The translations under genes and the position numbers were made by a program. From NCBI GenBank assembly GCA_028023455.1, contig JAQFVV010000032.1, positions 3,038,001-3,102,000 of the forward strand: a stretch of DNA of 64,000 nucleotides, written 5' to 3'. The DNA comes from Epiperipatus broadwayi. Taxonomy: Eukaryota > Onychophora > Udeonychophora > Euonychophora > Peripatidae. Below are positions 24,527 through 38,115 of this stretch, in pieces; within the stretch, counting starts at the first letter, position 1, and each line of letters opens with the position of its first letter. The notes beneath the pieces are model-generated. The model saw nothing but the letters and a program-made list of their open reading frames with translations, did not search any database and had not been told where the DNA came from.

Positions 24527-27500
24527 TACAGTTTATAAAAACATAGCGCCATAGAAAATAAATGTCTTATTTATATTTATTATTATTATTTTGTGGGCAT
24601 TAATTTTTTTTTTTTTTGTATTATACTTATACAGATTTTCACATATTCAGTTCTCACAAATGGATTATTTGTAAATGCTTTCATATTCCTTTTTTTTTTT
24701 TTTTATGCATGTGTCATCTTGTTTTAGATGAATTAACATCGAGTTTTTTTTATTCATACTATCTATTTAGTTGTTTTTAATAAAATAACTCTTATTCCCA
24801 TTTAAATTTAAGCCATCTTCAAAGTCTTTTAAAATGTTAAAATAATCTAAGTTTTAATTAATAAATTTATTGGAATATTTCTGAAGATTAAAGGTATTAA
24901 CTGTTGCTATTGTCTTAACAGAATGTGTCTTTCTAACTTCACTTTATCCCATGATGAATATATTAAGTAATTTATATTTTTGAAATTCAACAGTGCCTTC
25001 ATTTAAAGGCTTTCAATTTAGATTTTTTTTTTTTTTTTTTAAAAAAAAAAACTTCAGTAATTGTGCAAGTGTCAGTTCACATATTTAAGCCTCATATAAG
25101 TATCAGACTATTCTTAACATATAAAGTAGGGTAAAGTGAACTACTGTTTAATTTCTAACCCCATGTTCAAATTTATTTATTGTGTTTTTATATTTCCAGT
25201 TCATTTCAAATTCTAGCATTAAAATTTATGATGTTAAATTTTTTAATTGGTTTAATCAAAATTATTTTATGTGAATGTATATAAATTTATATCATTTTTG
25301 CATCAGAATGAAAACTTCTATTATCAGTTTTTAAATTGAATAATTATTTTGCTACTCTTAATAATTTTTATTAGTTATTCATTAGGTTAGAGATTATCAC
25401 TTAATGAATAATATTGCTGAAGTGTAATTATCTCTATACCACTCTCAAGGTATGGATTGTTATCTGTCTCCTTTTAATCCTTGTGAAGGGATGCAATCAT
25501 AAACATATGACCAAAGACATGTAAAAAGATATATGATCCCCAATATGCACATATCGTGCTGAACCAGCACTCATTTTGTTACTCTGACTTAAATATACAA
25601 TCAATTTCTATACTATTGAACTTCCAATTTCTATGTACATGTATAATAAAGTACATATTTACTTTTCACATCAGTTATTTTTTTAATCATGTTTATTACT
25701 TTATAAAGTTTATTTGATTTTTTTTTTTTTTAATTTGGGCAATTTTCTTTTTAAATGTTTTTATTTAACTTAAAAATTCTATTTATTTATTTGGGTCAAA
25801 TCTTGTAACCGATTTTTAATATTAATATATGTCTATTGAATGAATTTTCTTCAAATTTTATATATATTAGGTATCAATGACAACGCATTATGACAATGAA
25901 ATATTTCAGGTTTGTTCAGCCTAATTATGTTTGTGGGCATAATTTCAAAATGTGTTGATACAGGTTTAGCAAGTTTTCATTTTTTTTTTTTTAATATGCT
26001 TTCAGTTGAATTTCATGATTAATTTGCAAAAAAGTATTTACAGTTAGTTAAAGTAGAATGAAAAAGAAATGAATGGTAAAATCTTAATTTCTCTTGATTA
26101 CTTGAATGAACTTACTTTTTTTAAAGTTTCATAAACAAAAAATCTTATAAACAATTGTTAATACATAAATTTCATTTCAAATACTGGAAACATGGTGTTA
26201 TTGATTATCAGTTTTTAAATTTGACAACAAAAAGTTTATTGTAAAATATCTGAATATTAAAAGATAAAAAAATAATACATATAAAAAATACTTTTATTTA
26301 ATTTGATCAGTAATGCACTAAAAAACAAAAAATTTTTTTTCTTCATACACAATTTTGGTGACTTGAAATAAAAATGGGGGGGGGGGGGCAATGTAATCAT
26401 TATTTTTAAATCCAGTGATTGAATTAATTAATTTATGAATGCTCCATGCTTTTATTTCAAGTTATATGTAACAAAATCTAAATTATAATTGAAGAAAAAA
26501 AAAAAAATATATATATATTTTTTAGTATATTAGTGATTATATATATATTAGTATTTGAAATTGACCAGCAGTTGCAGTTGAGTACTATATGTTATCAGCT
26601 CTTTTTTTTTTTAAATTTTTACCTTCTTTCTGTGCCCACTACTACCTTGACTGATATCAGTCGTTAGAAACTAAGAATATAAATTGTTTTTATTTTTTAA
26701 AGAATAAAGAGATGAATAGTTGTACAATATATATTAAAGAGTTACATTATAATATTGTTAAATACTGCTCTTAATTATATTACTTATTAAAGAGTTATAA
26801 CTTGTATGAATCAAAGCATTGAAGCATTCTCTATTGAGCTTTATGTAAAATAAGATATGTATAACATCCAATTTCTGAATTATAAATTTTAACATTATAA
26901 GACTTTTATGGCCAATTTCATTATCTCTCTTTAGCAGTAATACCAAACTTTTAGATTACCAGTAACTATAAATCTTCATAAATTTCATTATATATTTATA
27001 TCTCAATCAAGAGTGCTTCAATGCTTATAAAAGATAAATATTCAGAAACACATAAGATTCTTTCTTGTTTTAAAGAAATCAATTGATCATTCAGTGTGAA
27101 ATCAGGCTTCCAACAAGAAAGACTAATATTTTTTTGATTTCAAAAGTCAGAAGTGAAAGGTAGAACACTCATTATGTTTATATATATATCTGAAAGATTT
27201 AATAAATTATTGAAGTTATTAGTGATATAATGAATTAATCTCCATTTTAATAAATATTTTAAACATGCAATTTTGTTATTGTTGAAGTAGTCAAGATTCA
27301 TATTAAAGAAAAGTCAATGGAAAACTCTGACTTCTGCTTCTGCTGTTTTAATTGGATTATGAATATGATTAAAATTTATAACCAATCTGTTTTTCTGGAT
27401 ATGTAACTTATATCTGTTTGATGGTGTGATTATTTTAGAAGGACTTTTCATGAGCTTAGATGAAGTTATCTTATGGTGCTCAAAAGCTGTGAAGTTCAGT

Positions 27501-27904
27501 GACAGTCTATAGATATTGATTTTTTTTTCCATGAATATTAAAGATAATATCATTTAGTTGCATATAAGTTTTTAGTTTAGATTGTTATAATATGAGCTTT
27601 TTTATTTTAAAGAATTTGAATAATAGCATTTGATTTCTATTATTTATCATAAATGTGAATGATCTGACAAAAAGTTGATAAATATGTGTGTGTAGTGATA
27701 TAATTGTTTAAGTTCAGCATCAAGATTTCAAACAAACACTACTTACTCAAATGAAATGTTCTGCAATTTATGATTAATAATATATATAAGATGTATTTTT
27801 TAAAGTCATAAAATTTCATATTAGTTAGGTTGCTCGGATTAAAGGACATAGCATTGAAAATTTGAATAAAACAATAATATTTTAATTTTAGGATACAAGA
27901 AAAA
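24527..27904. other. AT-rich intronic DNA with a small repeat fragment
   Basis: No gene was supported. At about 25500-25575 the string TCGTGCTGAACCAGCACTCA marks a short inverted fragment of the 19.5-20.8 kb repeat family. There is a G-run at 26377-26388 and TA microsatellites near 26505-26550. Confidence 0.5.
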
Positions 27905-28550
27905 AAATTTTTTTATACAATAGCCAGGAGAAAATTGTCATTTGGTGTAAAAAATTTAACAAGTATATTAAAGACAAACCTAAATACTCTTCTTACAAGC
28001 CATTTTCTAGTCACACATAGGGGTTTCTCGCACATAGACCAGGTCTGCCCTTTATCTCATAGGGATGATGAGACCATGTTGCATGTTTTCTGTCATTGTA
28101 CCTCGCTTCAATGTTATAGAGACATTATAGCTTCCATCTATATAAGCCAGAAGCCTACTCTCACTACCCTGATTAGTAGTATTGGCAATGGTGTGTTTCT
28201 GTCTATTAGGATTTCCACTTTCTTACTCTTTGCATATTGGTCCATTAGATGTATGCTTATGTTTAATCCTACTATTGATAATCCCTATCAGTTATTCATA
28301 TCAAAGCTTCGGACTATCCACGATAGAGATAAAAAATTAGCTCTTTTATTTATTTTTAAGACTACATGGGATCTTCTTTCCATTGCAGATTTTTGTTTAT
28401 GATGCTTGGGCTGTACATTTAGTTGTTCCTGACTGCAAGACTAGTTGTGTGATCCTCATCTTGGCTTTACCATTAACTGTATTGCTTTCACCATTGTACT
28501 AATGTAATCATTTATCTAAGTAATAAAGTTCTTATGAGAGAAAAAAAAGT
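27905..28550 (+). pseudogene. 5'-truncated LINE tail (C-terminus and 3' UTR)
   Basis: An open stretch of about 155 codons (27935-28402) ends in a TGA and is followed by a 3' UTR with AATAAAGTTCTTATGAGAG and an A-run. Near its middle it has CPLSHRDDETMLHVFCHC, that is C-x2-S-x8-H-x4-C. This is the zinc-knuckle pattern (zf-RVT type) found after the reverse transcriptase of many non-LTR retrotransposons, with the second Cys replaced by Ser. The reverse transcriptase itself is missing, as is usual for a 5'-truncated insertion. The same family is on the opposite strand at 39532-40680, with matching 3' UTR. It lies in the intron between the exons at 19176 and 30362. Confidence 0.7.
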
Positions 28551-30361
28551 ATATTAAAATATTAAACTTTCTTTATACTTATATTAATAATTTTTTTTAT
28601 TTGTTATTTTAAAGAATGGCAGTATTTTGGCAAGTTATTTTATTTGATGTTAATATAGTATTATTTTATTAAAAACAAAAATTAACCAACATTTGAATAA
28701 AACAATAGATGAAAAAAATTACGAAAAAGAAATTAAAACATTTATTCCAATACAAATTTACAAAATTTACCCCTATAAAATTTTTTAATGTTAAGAATAT
28801 TGAATTAATGTATCTGGCCTGGTCTTTTTAAACATAACTATAAATAAAACTAAACTGACAGCAATGCATATATATCTGTGGTTACACCCCATATTATTCT
28901 TACCATTAATACATATTTTGATAAATAATAAATTACATTTAATTGTACTAGAATTGTATATTTTTTTGATAAAAGTTTTGACTAGTAACATCATAATTCA
29001 AAGTAAATATTTTGAATCACTGAAACCAATAGTCTACCTTAATATCAAAATACTAAAATTAAGACAAAATGTTTAGTAACCTAGTCATTGAATACAAAGA
29101 TTGACAAGATGAGTTTTTAACTCATCCATAATTAATGTTAAATATACTGGTCCAAAGAAAATCACTAGCATAAAAAGGAATTTTTGAACAGATTTATTAA
29201 TACCTAAAGCTTTAAAAACATTTTTAGAATATCTATGCCCACAGGCTTATTTAATTTTGTTTTTTTAATCTACTGCATTGAATTATATTAATACAATCCT
29301 AACTTAATAAAAAATTAAACCTCAATTTCAGTCTTATCCATTTACTTGACTAAACTAGGAAAACATACATTTATGTGAAAAATGTTACATATTTGAATAA
29401 TTATAATAACCAGTATTTACATACTAGTAATAAACTTAAAAGAAAAGCAAAGAAAAATTTTTTAGCTACAACATTCCAGTAAAATTTACATAAGCATAAA
29501 CATCTATTTTGATTATCTATAGTTTATTTTTGATAATAGGAAATATAATGGACTCTGTAATTTGAATCATAAATGGATTATTTCATAACTACCTAGGACA
29601 CCTCCCAAAAATGAAAATACAAACAGTCTAAACAATGTGAAATGTGCTATGAATTAATATAAGAAAATAATTAAAGTTAGCATTAGTAATTTTATAAATA
29701 AAGATTTTATTTAAAATAGTAAAAAAAAGTACTACTATATTATCTATCACCAAAATATTTTTTGATTGATTTGTTATTTACTATGAATTGAAGAAGTTGC
29801 TTGATATGTAGTGATTAGCCTATCTATCTGCCACGATTATGATTCAGTTTCAAGTAAATGTCTTATTTTGTAAAGTTTTTCAAATCTTAGCTAGCTCTAA
29901 TAACTATTCAGTAATAGCCAGTAAATCATTACCTATTTTTAATTTGAAGATCTTGATTAATCTGAGTTTTGACCAGATTTAGGTTTGGTGTTATGTCTAA
30001 TTTCACATTTTCACCATTTCAAAATATATAATATGGTTGTAATATCCTAAAATTCTTGGATTGTATGAATGTTGGGATAATTAAAAATAGGGCACTATAT
30101 TTAAAATAATAATACATGAGCATCTTCATTGACAGTTTGCTATTTATTGACTTTCTTAGGAAAGTTATTAAAATCTAAAGTATTATATATATCAACAAAG
30201 CCTATTTCTTTAACCACAAAAATATTTGCTATACTATAATATACTTTTTAAATAAATAATGTTTTGTCTCCTCTTTCCTCTTTTTATAATCCAAATTTTA
30301 AATATTTATTCATTTATATTATTCTGAACTATTTATTGGTCATTGTTAAATTTTGTTTAAG
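28551..30361. other. AT-rich intron up to the linker exon
   Basis: No genes were recognised. It ends with the acceptor TTAAATTTTGTTTAAG. Open frames here are shadows of low-complexity DNA. Confidence 0.55.
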
Positions 30362-30452
30362 TGATGACGAAGAGGATGGTCAGCTGGATCACAGGAAATC
30401 TAGTCAACAAGGGAATGAGCCAACTTATATTGGACACAATCCCTTTTTAGAG
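30362..30452 (+). CDS. PSD: EFA6/PSD Arf6 exchange factor, internal exon: linker between Sec7 and PH
   Basis: The exon starts with T (completing Ala) and reads DDEEDGQLDHRKSSQQGNEP, then TYIGHNPFLE. It is acidic and polar, as expected for the flexible stretch between the Sec7 and PH domains of EFA6 proteins. NPFLE before the PH domain matches the NPFL/SPFLD element seen in family members. The acceptor is TTTGTTTAAG and the donor GAG|GTATTA; it ends in phase 0. The ATG at 30264 upstream in the same frame is intronic. The evidence is the phase fit on both sides plus the NPFL motif; the linker sequence itself is not well conserved. Confidence 0.88.
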
Positions 30453-30970
30453 GTATTAAGTTACAAATATTTCATATTACTTATTTTAAAAATTTATTAA
30501 TTTCAGATTGCATGCTATAGTGAGTCAAAATGTCTGTGTTTTTGTGTGTGCATGTGTGTGTACCACACAAAGGTATGAAATGCCCTTATAAGTGATGGTA
30601 ACATCTGTCTGCCATTGCGATGACTGGTTTGAATCTGAGTTGGATGATACCCTAAATTTTTTTCAAGTTTCAATTAAGTTTAGAATTTTTTTTACAGGGA
30701 CTTGGCTTCTAGTCACTCTAATTAACTATGCAATATTGAATGATAAATGTCTGTGTACCTATTTTTAACTAATGGAGAAATTGTTTTAGCTGTTACCATT
30801 TATCATTTGAGAAACCTGTTGAAGAGATTTTTGCAATTGATTATTGAAGCAGATTTAAATTTTATTTTATATATTCTAGTAATTTTAATATACCCATAAA
30901 TAAACTATGGCTATTAAAAAATGTAGCATTGGAATATGTAATTTTATTCATGGAGAAACTAACTGAATTT

Positions 30971-31159
30971 GCATGCCATAATATCAATTCACAAGTCACC
31001 TATAGAATTGTTTTAACAAATTTGTAAAGAATGAATGCTTTTATATATCAATGCTAACTAATAAATTAGCAGTGATACAAGAAAATAAGCATTCTTTACA
31101 AATTTGTTAAAATTACTCTATGGAATTTGATTTATAAATTGTTATTCTGATATGCATAT
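30971..31159. mobile_element. Small foldback (MITE-like) repeat
   Basis: The arms 30971-31046 and about 31083-31159 are reverse complements with some mismatches (TAACAAATTTGTAAAGAATG on the left; CATTCTTTACAAATTTGTTA on the right) around a roughly 35-bp loop. There is no coding sequence. Confidence 0.65.
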
Positions 31160-32079
31160 ATGCTGAAAGCAAACATATAACCAGTCAAAACATTTGACAA
31201 TGCTCTTAAAACAGCATTTTATACTCTCATAAAACTTTTCAACCAATGAAAAGGATATCATATTGATTCCTCTCCCTATATAATTTTCATGGGCACCTTC
31301 CAGTCCTAAGATGAGCTAGGAGTTTAACATGTAAATCTTGCGATTAGAAAAGATAATTGAACATTTCTTATAAATATAATGATTATATATCATTCACAAT
31401 ATACTGTTTTAAATCTTTTAATGTAAATTATAAAGATATGACTAGTGTTGGCAATGATTGATATTCATAATTAATTTAATATTTTTTCTTTATAGTTAAG
31501 AAATATCTAAGCAGGGTTAAAAAATTACATGGTATTTATTTAAAGTTGGGCTCTTGTTTTTAAAAGGAAGATTTAGATCTTTTACACTCCTAAAGAATGG
31601 ATGTTGTTCACAATATAATGTGAGCAGAGTTTTTTTTATTGGTTCTGTTATGTAAATGATAATTTTAAGGAGCATTATGAAATAATTTGATTGGTTGTAT
31701 ATATATATATTATGTAAGAATATTCAATAATCTCAAATGAATATTCAATTAATGATTTCATAAAATATGCTGTATTAAGTAATGTTTGGGATTAAAAAGA
31801 CAAAAAAGGCATAACAAAGGAATAAAAGTGGGTGGACTGTATTATACAGTTAGAAACATCTGGATTAGATAAATATTTTGCTCAATATTTTATTAATTAA
31901 TACTGTGATTTTTTTTTTTTTTTTAAATAATTCATTTTGTTAATATTAACATATATATTATACTAGGTTTGTCTTATTTGGTCACTTGGTAAATAACATT
32001 TTTTTTAATAGTCAATAAAATAATTTGATTGATTATTATTGTAAATCATTATAGAATAGCTAAAGTAAGTTTATAGTTT
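31160..32079. other. AT-rich intronic DNA, nothing recognised
   Basis: TA microsatellites near 31700 and a long T-run at about 31909-31924; no coding signal. Confidence 0.5.
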
Positions 32080-33365
32080 TAAGGATAATCCCGATATGGA
32101 ATGCCCCTTCCCCAAGGAAAAAATAGAGCCTACCGATCGACCTCCGCCTAGATTGAGAAGCATTTGGTTACAAAGGCAAGTTACAGTGATTATTCAAAAC
32201 TTCCAGTCATTGGGGTCCCTTTTTCAGGGAAATTATCATATTGGGAAGTTTATTGATTAATGTTTCCCGGGAAAACTAAATCCATTAATACACTTCCAAT
32301 AGGAATCGCTCGATTTTCTAAATTAACAAAATTCATCAAACTGAGTCCAAAATTTGTTGATTTTTTTAATAAAAATCATCCTTGGATTACTCCCTACTGC
32401 AGCCTTTCTCCACTACCAAAGGGTGTTACAACATCAACCCCCCTTTGTCCTCTATGTAACAAACAGGAGGAGTCAATTGGCCACATTCTGGATCAATGTG
32501 ATTCATGGACTTATCTCCATAATATAGCATTAGACCGGATAAATGGCAATGACCCAGCTAACATTTCTCTTAATGCAGCAATTAAAAAGGGTCAATTCGG
32601 AACAATAAGATTGGACACTTTCATTAACTTCTCAATTTGGACTGCCAGATGTAGCATGATATTTGATCATGGCTGTGATGATTCAATAGTTAACCGATTT
32701 TTCAAATACCTCTACAAGATAAAAGATGAGGATAAACGAACTTGTCAGCCTTGGCTAATTGACCAAACCTGGAACCAGATAAGGCTAGAGCCCTAATTCA
32801 TGCATTTCTTAAGCCCAAAACTTGAACTTTCTCCCATCCACTGAATAAATAAGATATCCCATCTTTCACTTAAGAATAATCTAAACTTTAACTATGTAGA
32901 CCTTTCATACATCCCATATATTTAACACACAATCTTTGCATTAATTGCATACTGTACAATTAATTTACCTATATCAACTTGTAAATATTGTTATAATCCT
33001 CGTTACTCTTTGGGCCAGGATAATCAGTAATCAATAGAATTTCCAAACCTTATACATAGGTTTGACTTTATATTCTAGCTAATTAAGCACATGATGCGCT
33101 GCCTTAAGGCATTAGTGTAATCTTTAATTTTATTTATATTTAACTATGTTTCTTTCATAATTGCATTAATTAACTATCATGATTTTCCTATGCAGCTCCT
33201 GAGACTATATTATTGATCTAATACAACTTTTGAATTTTTCTATATACATGGCTTTCATACCACACTTATATGTATACATTGAAATTTTCTTATTGTCATT
33301 GTTTTATCCCATCATTGATTTCATTTGTATCCACTCTAATGTGTAAATAAAGTTTTAGTTTTTGA
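32080..33365 (+). pseudogene. 5'-truncated LINE tail, second family
   Basis: GC-richer than its surroundings. Reading from 32088 there is an open stretch (DNPDMECPFPKEKIEPTDRP and onward) that shifts frame near 32250 into a 178-codon stretch at 32260-32796. The latter contains CPLCNKQEESIGHILDQC, an intact C-x2-C-x8-H-x4-C zinc knuckle with the same spacing as in the other LINE tails here. An IWTARCSMIFDH segment is comparable to the YWSIRCMLMFNP segment of the tail at 27.9 kb. A roughly 560-bp 3' UTR ends in AATAAAGTTTTAG. No reverse transcriptase remains. It sits between the exons at 30362 and 38034. Confidence 0.7.
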
Positions 33366-36300
33366 AAGTAAAGTAGAATATTTAAAGAAAATTAAAACAA
33401 AATACAAAATTGCTTTTTAATAAATGACTTACTCACCCAGTGATTTTGTTATATCAAATCTTACATATATATTGTACTATCGAGGTGCATATTACACCTT
33501 TTTATAGTCAAAGTACACATTATAAATAAAAACAAATTATGTACTTAACATATCATTTAAATCTAGACTGAAACAATTCCCTTATAACAGAAGTCATAAC
33601 AGGGTCATAGGCAGTTCAAATTCTTTATGTACATTAAATTAGCTCAGTACTTTATTCAGAAATCAATAACTATTATCTACATACACATTCATGGACACAG
33701 ACTCATATCTTGGTAGGAATATTAGGAATAAACAAAAAATGCCAATTTTATATAAATCTGTTATGTGTAAAAATGTTTGTTATTAATAATGTTAAAAAAA
33801 AAGAAAAACAATAATAAATTGCTTGATGAAATCTTGTAAATAAAATTGCAAGGAAGCCATGCATAACCATAATAAACAAGGATATTCCAGTTAGATAATA
33901 TTGAAAAAATAATTGAAAATCGAAAATTACAAAGAAATTCTAAAATATTAAAATCATATGGTTTGCTGAATTTGTAGAACCTGTTGTATTTTTAAAAGAT
34001 ATTAGAAAGTATTTTAATATTAAATAGAAAAATAAGAGACAAATTATGATTAGGAAATAGCTAGTTGTAATTGTTTATTAAAGCAAAGATGTAGAGTCAG
34101 AAAACATAGAAAGGATAAATTTAAAAGTTGCATAGAATCTACATTAGTTCAGATGACTTTGGATGCCAAGTGATATTTGAGCATTAAATGATTAGAACAG
34201 AATAGTTTCTATTTAATTGGCTAAATTAATTTTTCTATAAAGCAAGAATCAAATCAGCAAGAACTTTATTCACCTGAAGTTTTCACAAGAAGAAGATTCT
34301 TTGGAATGTTTATGATAATTAAAGTGTAGTCCTTCATATGTGAATAAATAAAATAATTCAATGGTTAATGTTTTGAATTATGATTTATGTATATCATATG
34401 ATAATAATTTTCATAGTATTTGGATAGTGTAACAATTTTATTGAGACATTTATTTAGATTAAATTATACATTACTTTCCACAGTGTTGTTGATTCATTAT
34501 ATATGTATTGTAATGAGATAATAATTGATCTTCTATTCCATTATCTCTTTATTACTTTGGTCAGCCTTTTATAATGAAACAAAAGAAATTGTCTTACAGA
34601 TTTTAAACAACCATTTATTACTGAGACAAAATAAAATCTAAGATAATGAAGGTTTAAATCTTATTTATAACAGAGCAAAACCTATACCAATAAATAGTAA
34701 CTGTTGTAACCTGCATAAAATTATATAGCTCAGTTATTGGTCACATTATGCAATAACAATATTTTCAATAAATAATTATTTAGATTGTTCATTACACTAA
34801 GATAAAATACCGATGACAATCTGTATTAAAACATAATTTATTCAGAAAGTATTTAAAACAAATGAAAACAAACAAGATCATCACTTCAAACATCATAAAT
34901 CTATTTATTACCCCCAGAATAAACTATAATAAACGGTGAATTCATCTATCATTGTCCTAAACAATGATGTATGCCTAAAATATCCATTCAATTTGTAATT
35001 GAATCAAACCAATAAACAGCTAAGTTCTCTTTACTAATCAAATATTACATATAGTAATATAAATTTATGATAAAATTTAATGATATTCCCTAACTAAATA
35101 AACTTGTTTATAAATGATTATGATAACATTTAGAGAATGTTTTATAAACCTACAATATCTATAATGTTTAAATAAAATAAACTATTTAATCAGTTTTATA
35201 TCTAGTTTAATAAAATGTTAAAAATAATAACTTAGCTCTACCATACTTTACATCAATTTACTATTATTGCATAAGTTATATATCAAAATGAAATATTCTA
35301 CGCGAACATATTATCAATGAACCTATTAGATAATTTTGTATTTTTAATATCCAATTATATCAAATATACAGTAGGTTTCTATTGGATATCTATCGAATTA
35401 TAATCAACTAATCCTATCCATCTAGTTTAAATTTCCTGTAAATCAATTATTAAAATGGATTTTATAACAACTAAATCATATAAAACAATTATTGGCATTT
35501 ATTTAAGTCAAATATAGGTATTAAAATTTAATAGTTAATTAAATTTACGATCTATCTCAAAGAAGTTTAAAGATAATTAAGGCAGATCATTGACTAATGA
35601 CAGAATAAAATCTATCAAAATTTTTATGATTGGACAAGATAAGCTCTTCATAATTAACCATGAACTAATTACATTATTTATACAATTGAGATTCATCTAG
35701 TTAAGACGAACAAATATTTCAGTATAATGACCATATATAGTTTATCTCTAAGAAGACTTAACAATAATCATATAATAATAATAAATATATATATATATAT
35801 GACTGTATTTCACTTAATGATATTGGTTTAATTTTAGATTGTGATTTAATTATCATAAATTACTTTGCACACTTATAAAATAATTAGACAGATTTATTAG
35901 ATTTCAATGAAATTTAAATTTATTAATTTATAAAAAGTAATTAATAATATAATATAAAAAAAATAATGTATGCAATTGACTAAAATGGTAGGCAGTTAAG
36001 AAGTACAAATACGATTTCTGTTTAATATATAATAAATTTGATTGCCTATTACTCTATAAAAATTAATAATAAATAAATATATATGGATCACAAAATATGT
36101 TGTATGACAATGAACTATATAAACTGTTAGAGAAATTTCAAGATATCTTCCCTAGTCTTTAAATAAAATATATAATTAAAAAAAAAAAAGACAAATAAAA
36201 TTCACTTTATTTATCTATTGAAATAAGTTATAACTAATCAAACTCTTCAATACAAATATCATCAAGTTAAATTTTAAATTAAAAAAAAAAATGAATATTT

Positions 36301-37756
36301 GAAAGTCTTGAGTCAGAATTAATTTATATCATCAGATAAGAGTTTTTTTGTTTTTTTTAAAAATCTCTCTAACCTTTTATTATGTAGATAGCTTATCAAT
36401 CAATCCCTAAATGTACATATTGTTTATTCATAAATAAATTTTATATTTTAAAATAAAGATAAACAAAACATATGTATTCTTTTAAACTGATAAAAAATAT
36501 ATATAAACATATAACCTTCACCGAAAGTTTTATTTTTCACTTTTTACCCATTGCATTCCATTACAGCTCTTAGTTTCCTTGTTTATGATCTAAATGCAAA
36601 GAAACAATTATTTTTGAGGTAGAGAAGAGACAATCATGAATAATAATAATCAAGGATTTTAATTCAGTTACTTTTTTTTCTCTAAATTTCAATATTTTTC
36701 TTTCAAGTATAGATATATCCAATCTTTTAAAATAGCAGTTATTTGATCAATGCAAAATCTGCATACCTTATGTATTATTCTTTGTTTGTAATGATATATG
36801 AAGAGATGTTCTTTCATTTACAAAATTACTTGCTGATCAAGACAAATAATAAATGGTAGCATTTTTTTCCCCAAGTCAATAAGGTTAAATTTCAATTACT
36901 TAATATTGAATAGAATTAGATCAATTGATCTTGTAAAATTGTTTAATCAAAAATATGACATCCATATAGATATGATGGTGTTTGTATTTATCTTTCATAT
37001 ATAGATGAAATCCCAAATTTTAATAAAATATTTTATAGCTTACGTGGAATAAAAATGAATTTTGGTGGGTTTTTTTCATTTTATAATACATCCTGCCATT
37101 TCCCTTGGAATTTTATCAACAAACTGCCCTCAAATGAATGGGCAGAGTGTTTAAATTTTATTCCTCCATTATATTTTAGTAATTATTCACTTTTTAAGTA
37201 AAATAACAATTTCTAAAGATGAATTTAAAGTGTCCATTCTAGTCAATGACAAAAGATAGAAGTCTTGAGTTTAAGTGATTCAGTTCTATTTATTTTGCTG
37301 ACATCAATGTTACTAAGGTGACTCTTCAGTTTAACTCAGTGGTTACTCTATGTTTTCATACAATTGTTTTTTTTTATTTAATAAAGAAAAATGAAGGCTT
37401 TTAGAAAACATTTGATACAATAAAAAAAAATTTTGTTTTACAATTTTCGACATTATTTTTCATTTCAATTAAAAATAATGAGTTCACATAACATTTTCTG
37501 TACATCCTAACAAAAATATATATATTTTAACGTATATCTTTAATACATTCCAATAAACAAAATAAATAAACATATATGAAATATTTGATTTTGTAATAAA
37601 TAAGTTGCTATGATGAATGTAGCAATTAAAGTTGAAACGTAACAATAATAATTTTATTCAAGTGATATATTTTATGATTCACTTATTTTTCTTTTAAAAT
37701 TGACTACAACCAATTTATAATTTGATATTATTAATAAATAAGAATGTTATTTTAAT
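33366..37756. other. AT-rich intronic DNA, nothing recognised
   Basis: About 4.4 kb without a supported gene, tRNA or transposon end. There are scattered TATATA runs (for example near 35780 and 37515). Confidence 0.55.
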
Positions 37757-37854
37757 ATTATGGTTACCATAGTTACTTAGTTAACCTTTATAATTCAACG
37801 TCTCCATTATGGTTACCATAGTTACTTAGTTAACCTTTATAATTCAACGTCTCC
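37757..37854 (+). repeat. Perfect 49-bp tandem duplication
   Basis: The 49-bp unit ATTATGGTTACCATAG...ACGTCTCC is repeated head to tail without mismatch, 180 bp upstream of the PH exon. TATGGTTACCATA within it is itself palindromic. Confidence 0.9.
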
Positions 37855-38033
37855 ATTATTCATAAATCGAATCAAATGAAAAAATATATATATTTTTACT
37901 GTAATATACAATTTACATTTGAGTAGGTACAGTATATACATATGCATACAAATATATATTTAAAAAAATAGTGAACATTTAAAAATGAACTTCATTGTGT
38001 ATATATATGCATTTGAATTTTTTATTTTATTAG

Positions 38034-38115
38034 GTTCCTAATGTTAATAATGCTACTGAATATAAAAAGGGCTATGTCATGAGAAAATGTTGTATGGACC
38101 CTGATGGAAAAAGAA
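38034..38115 (+). CDS. PSD: EFA6/PSD Arf6 exchange factor, internal exon: start of PH domain
   Basis: It reads VPNVNNATEYKKGYVMRKCC and MDPDGKR. The EYK.GYVMRKCC segment is the first beta strand of the EFA6 PH domain, which binds phosphoinositides and holds the exchange factor at the plasma membrane. The acceptor is TTATTTTATTAG and the donor A|GTGAGT. It enters in phase 0 and leaves one base (A) that joins CT of the exon at 60729 to make Thr, giving the TPFGRRGW sequence expected of this family. The following intron is 22.6 kb and carries most of the transposons in the window. Confidence 0.93.
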
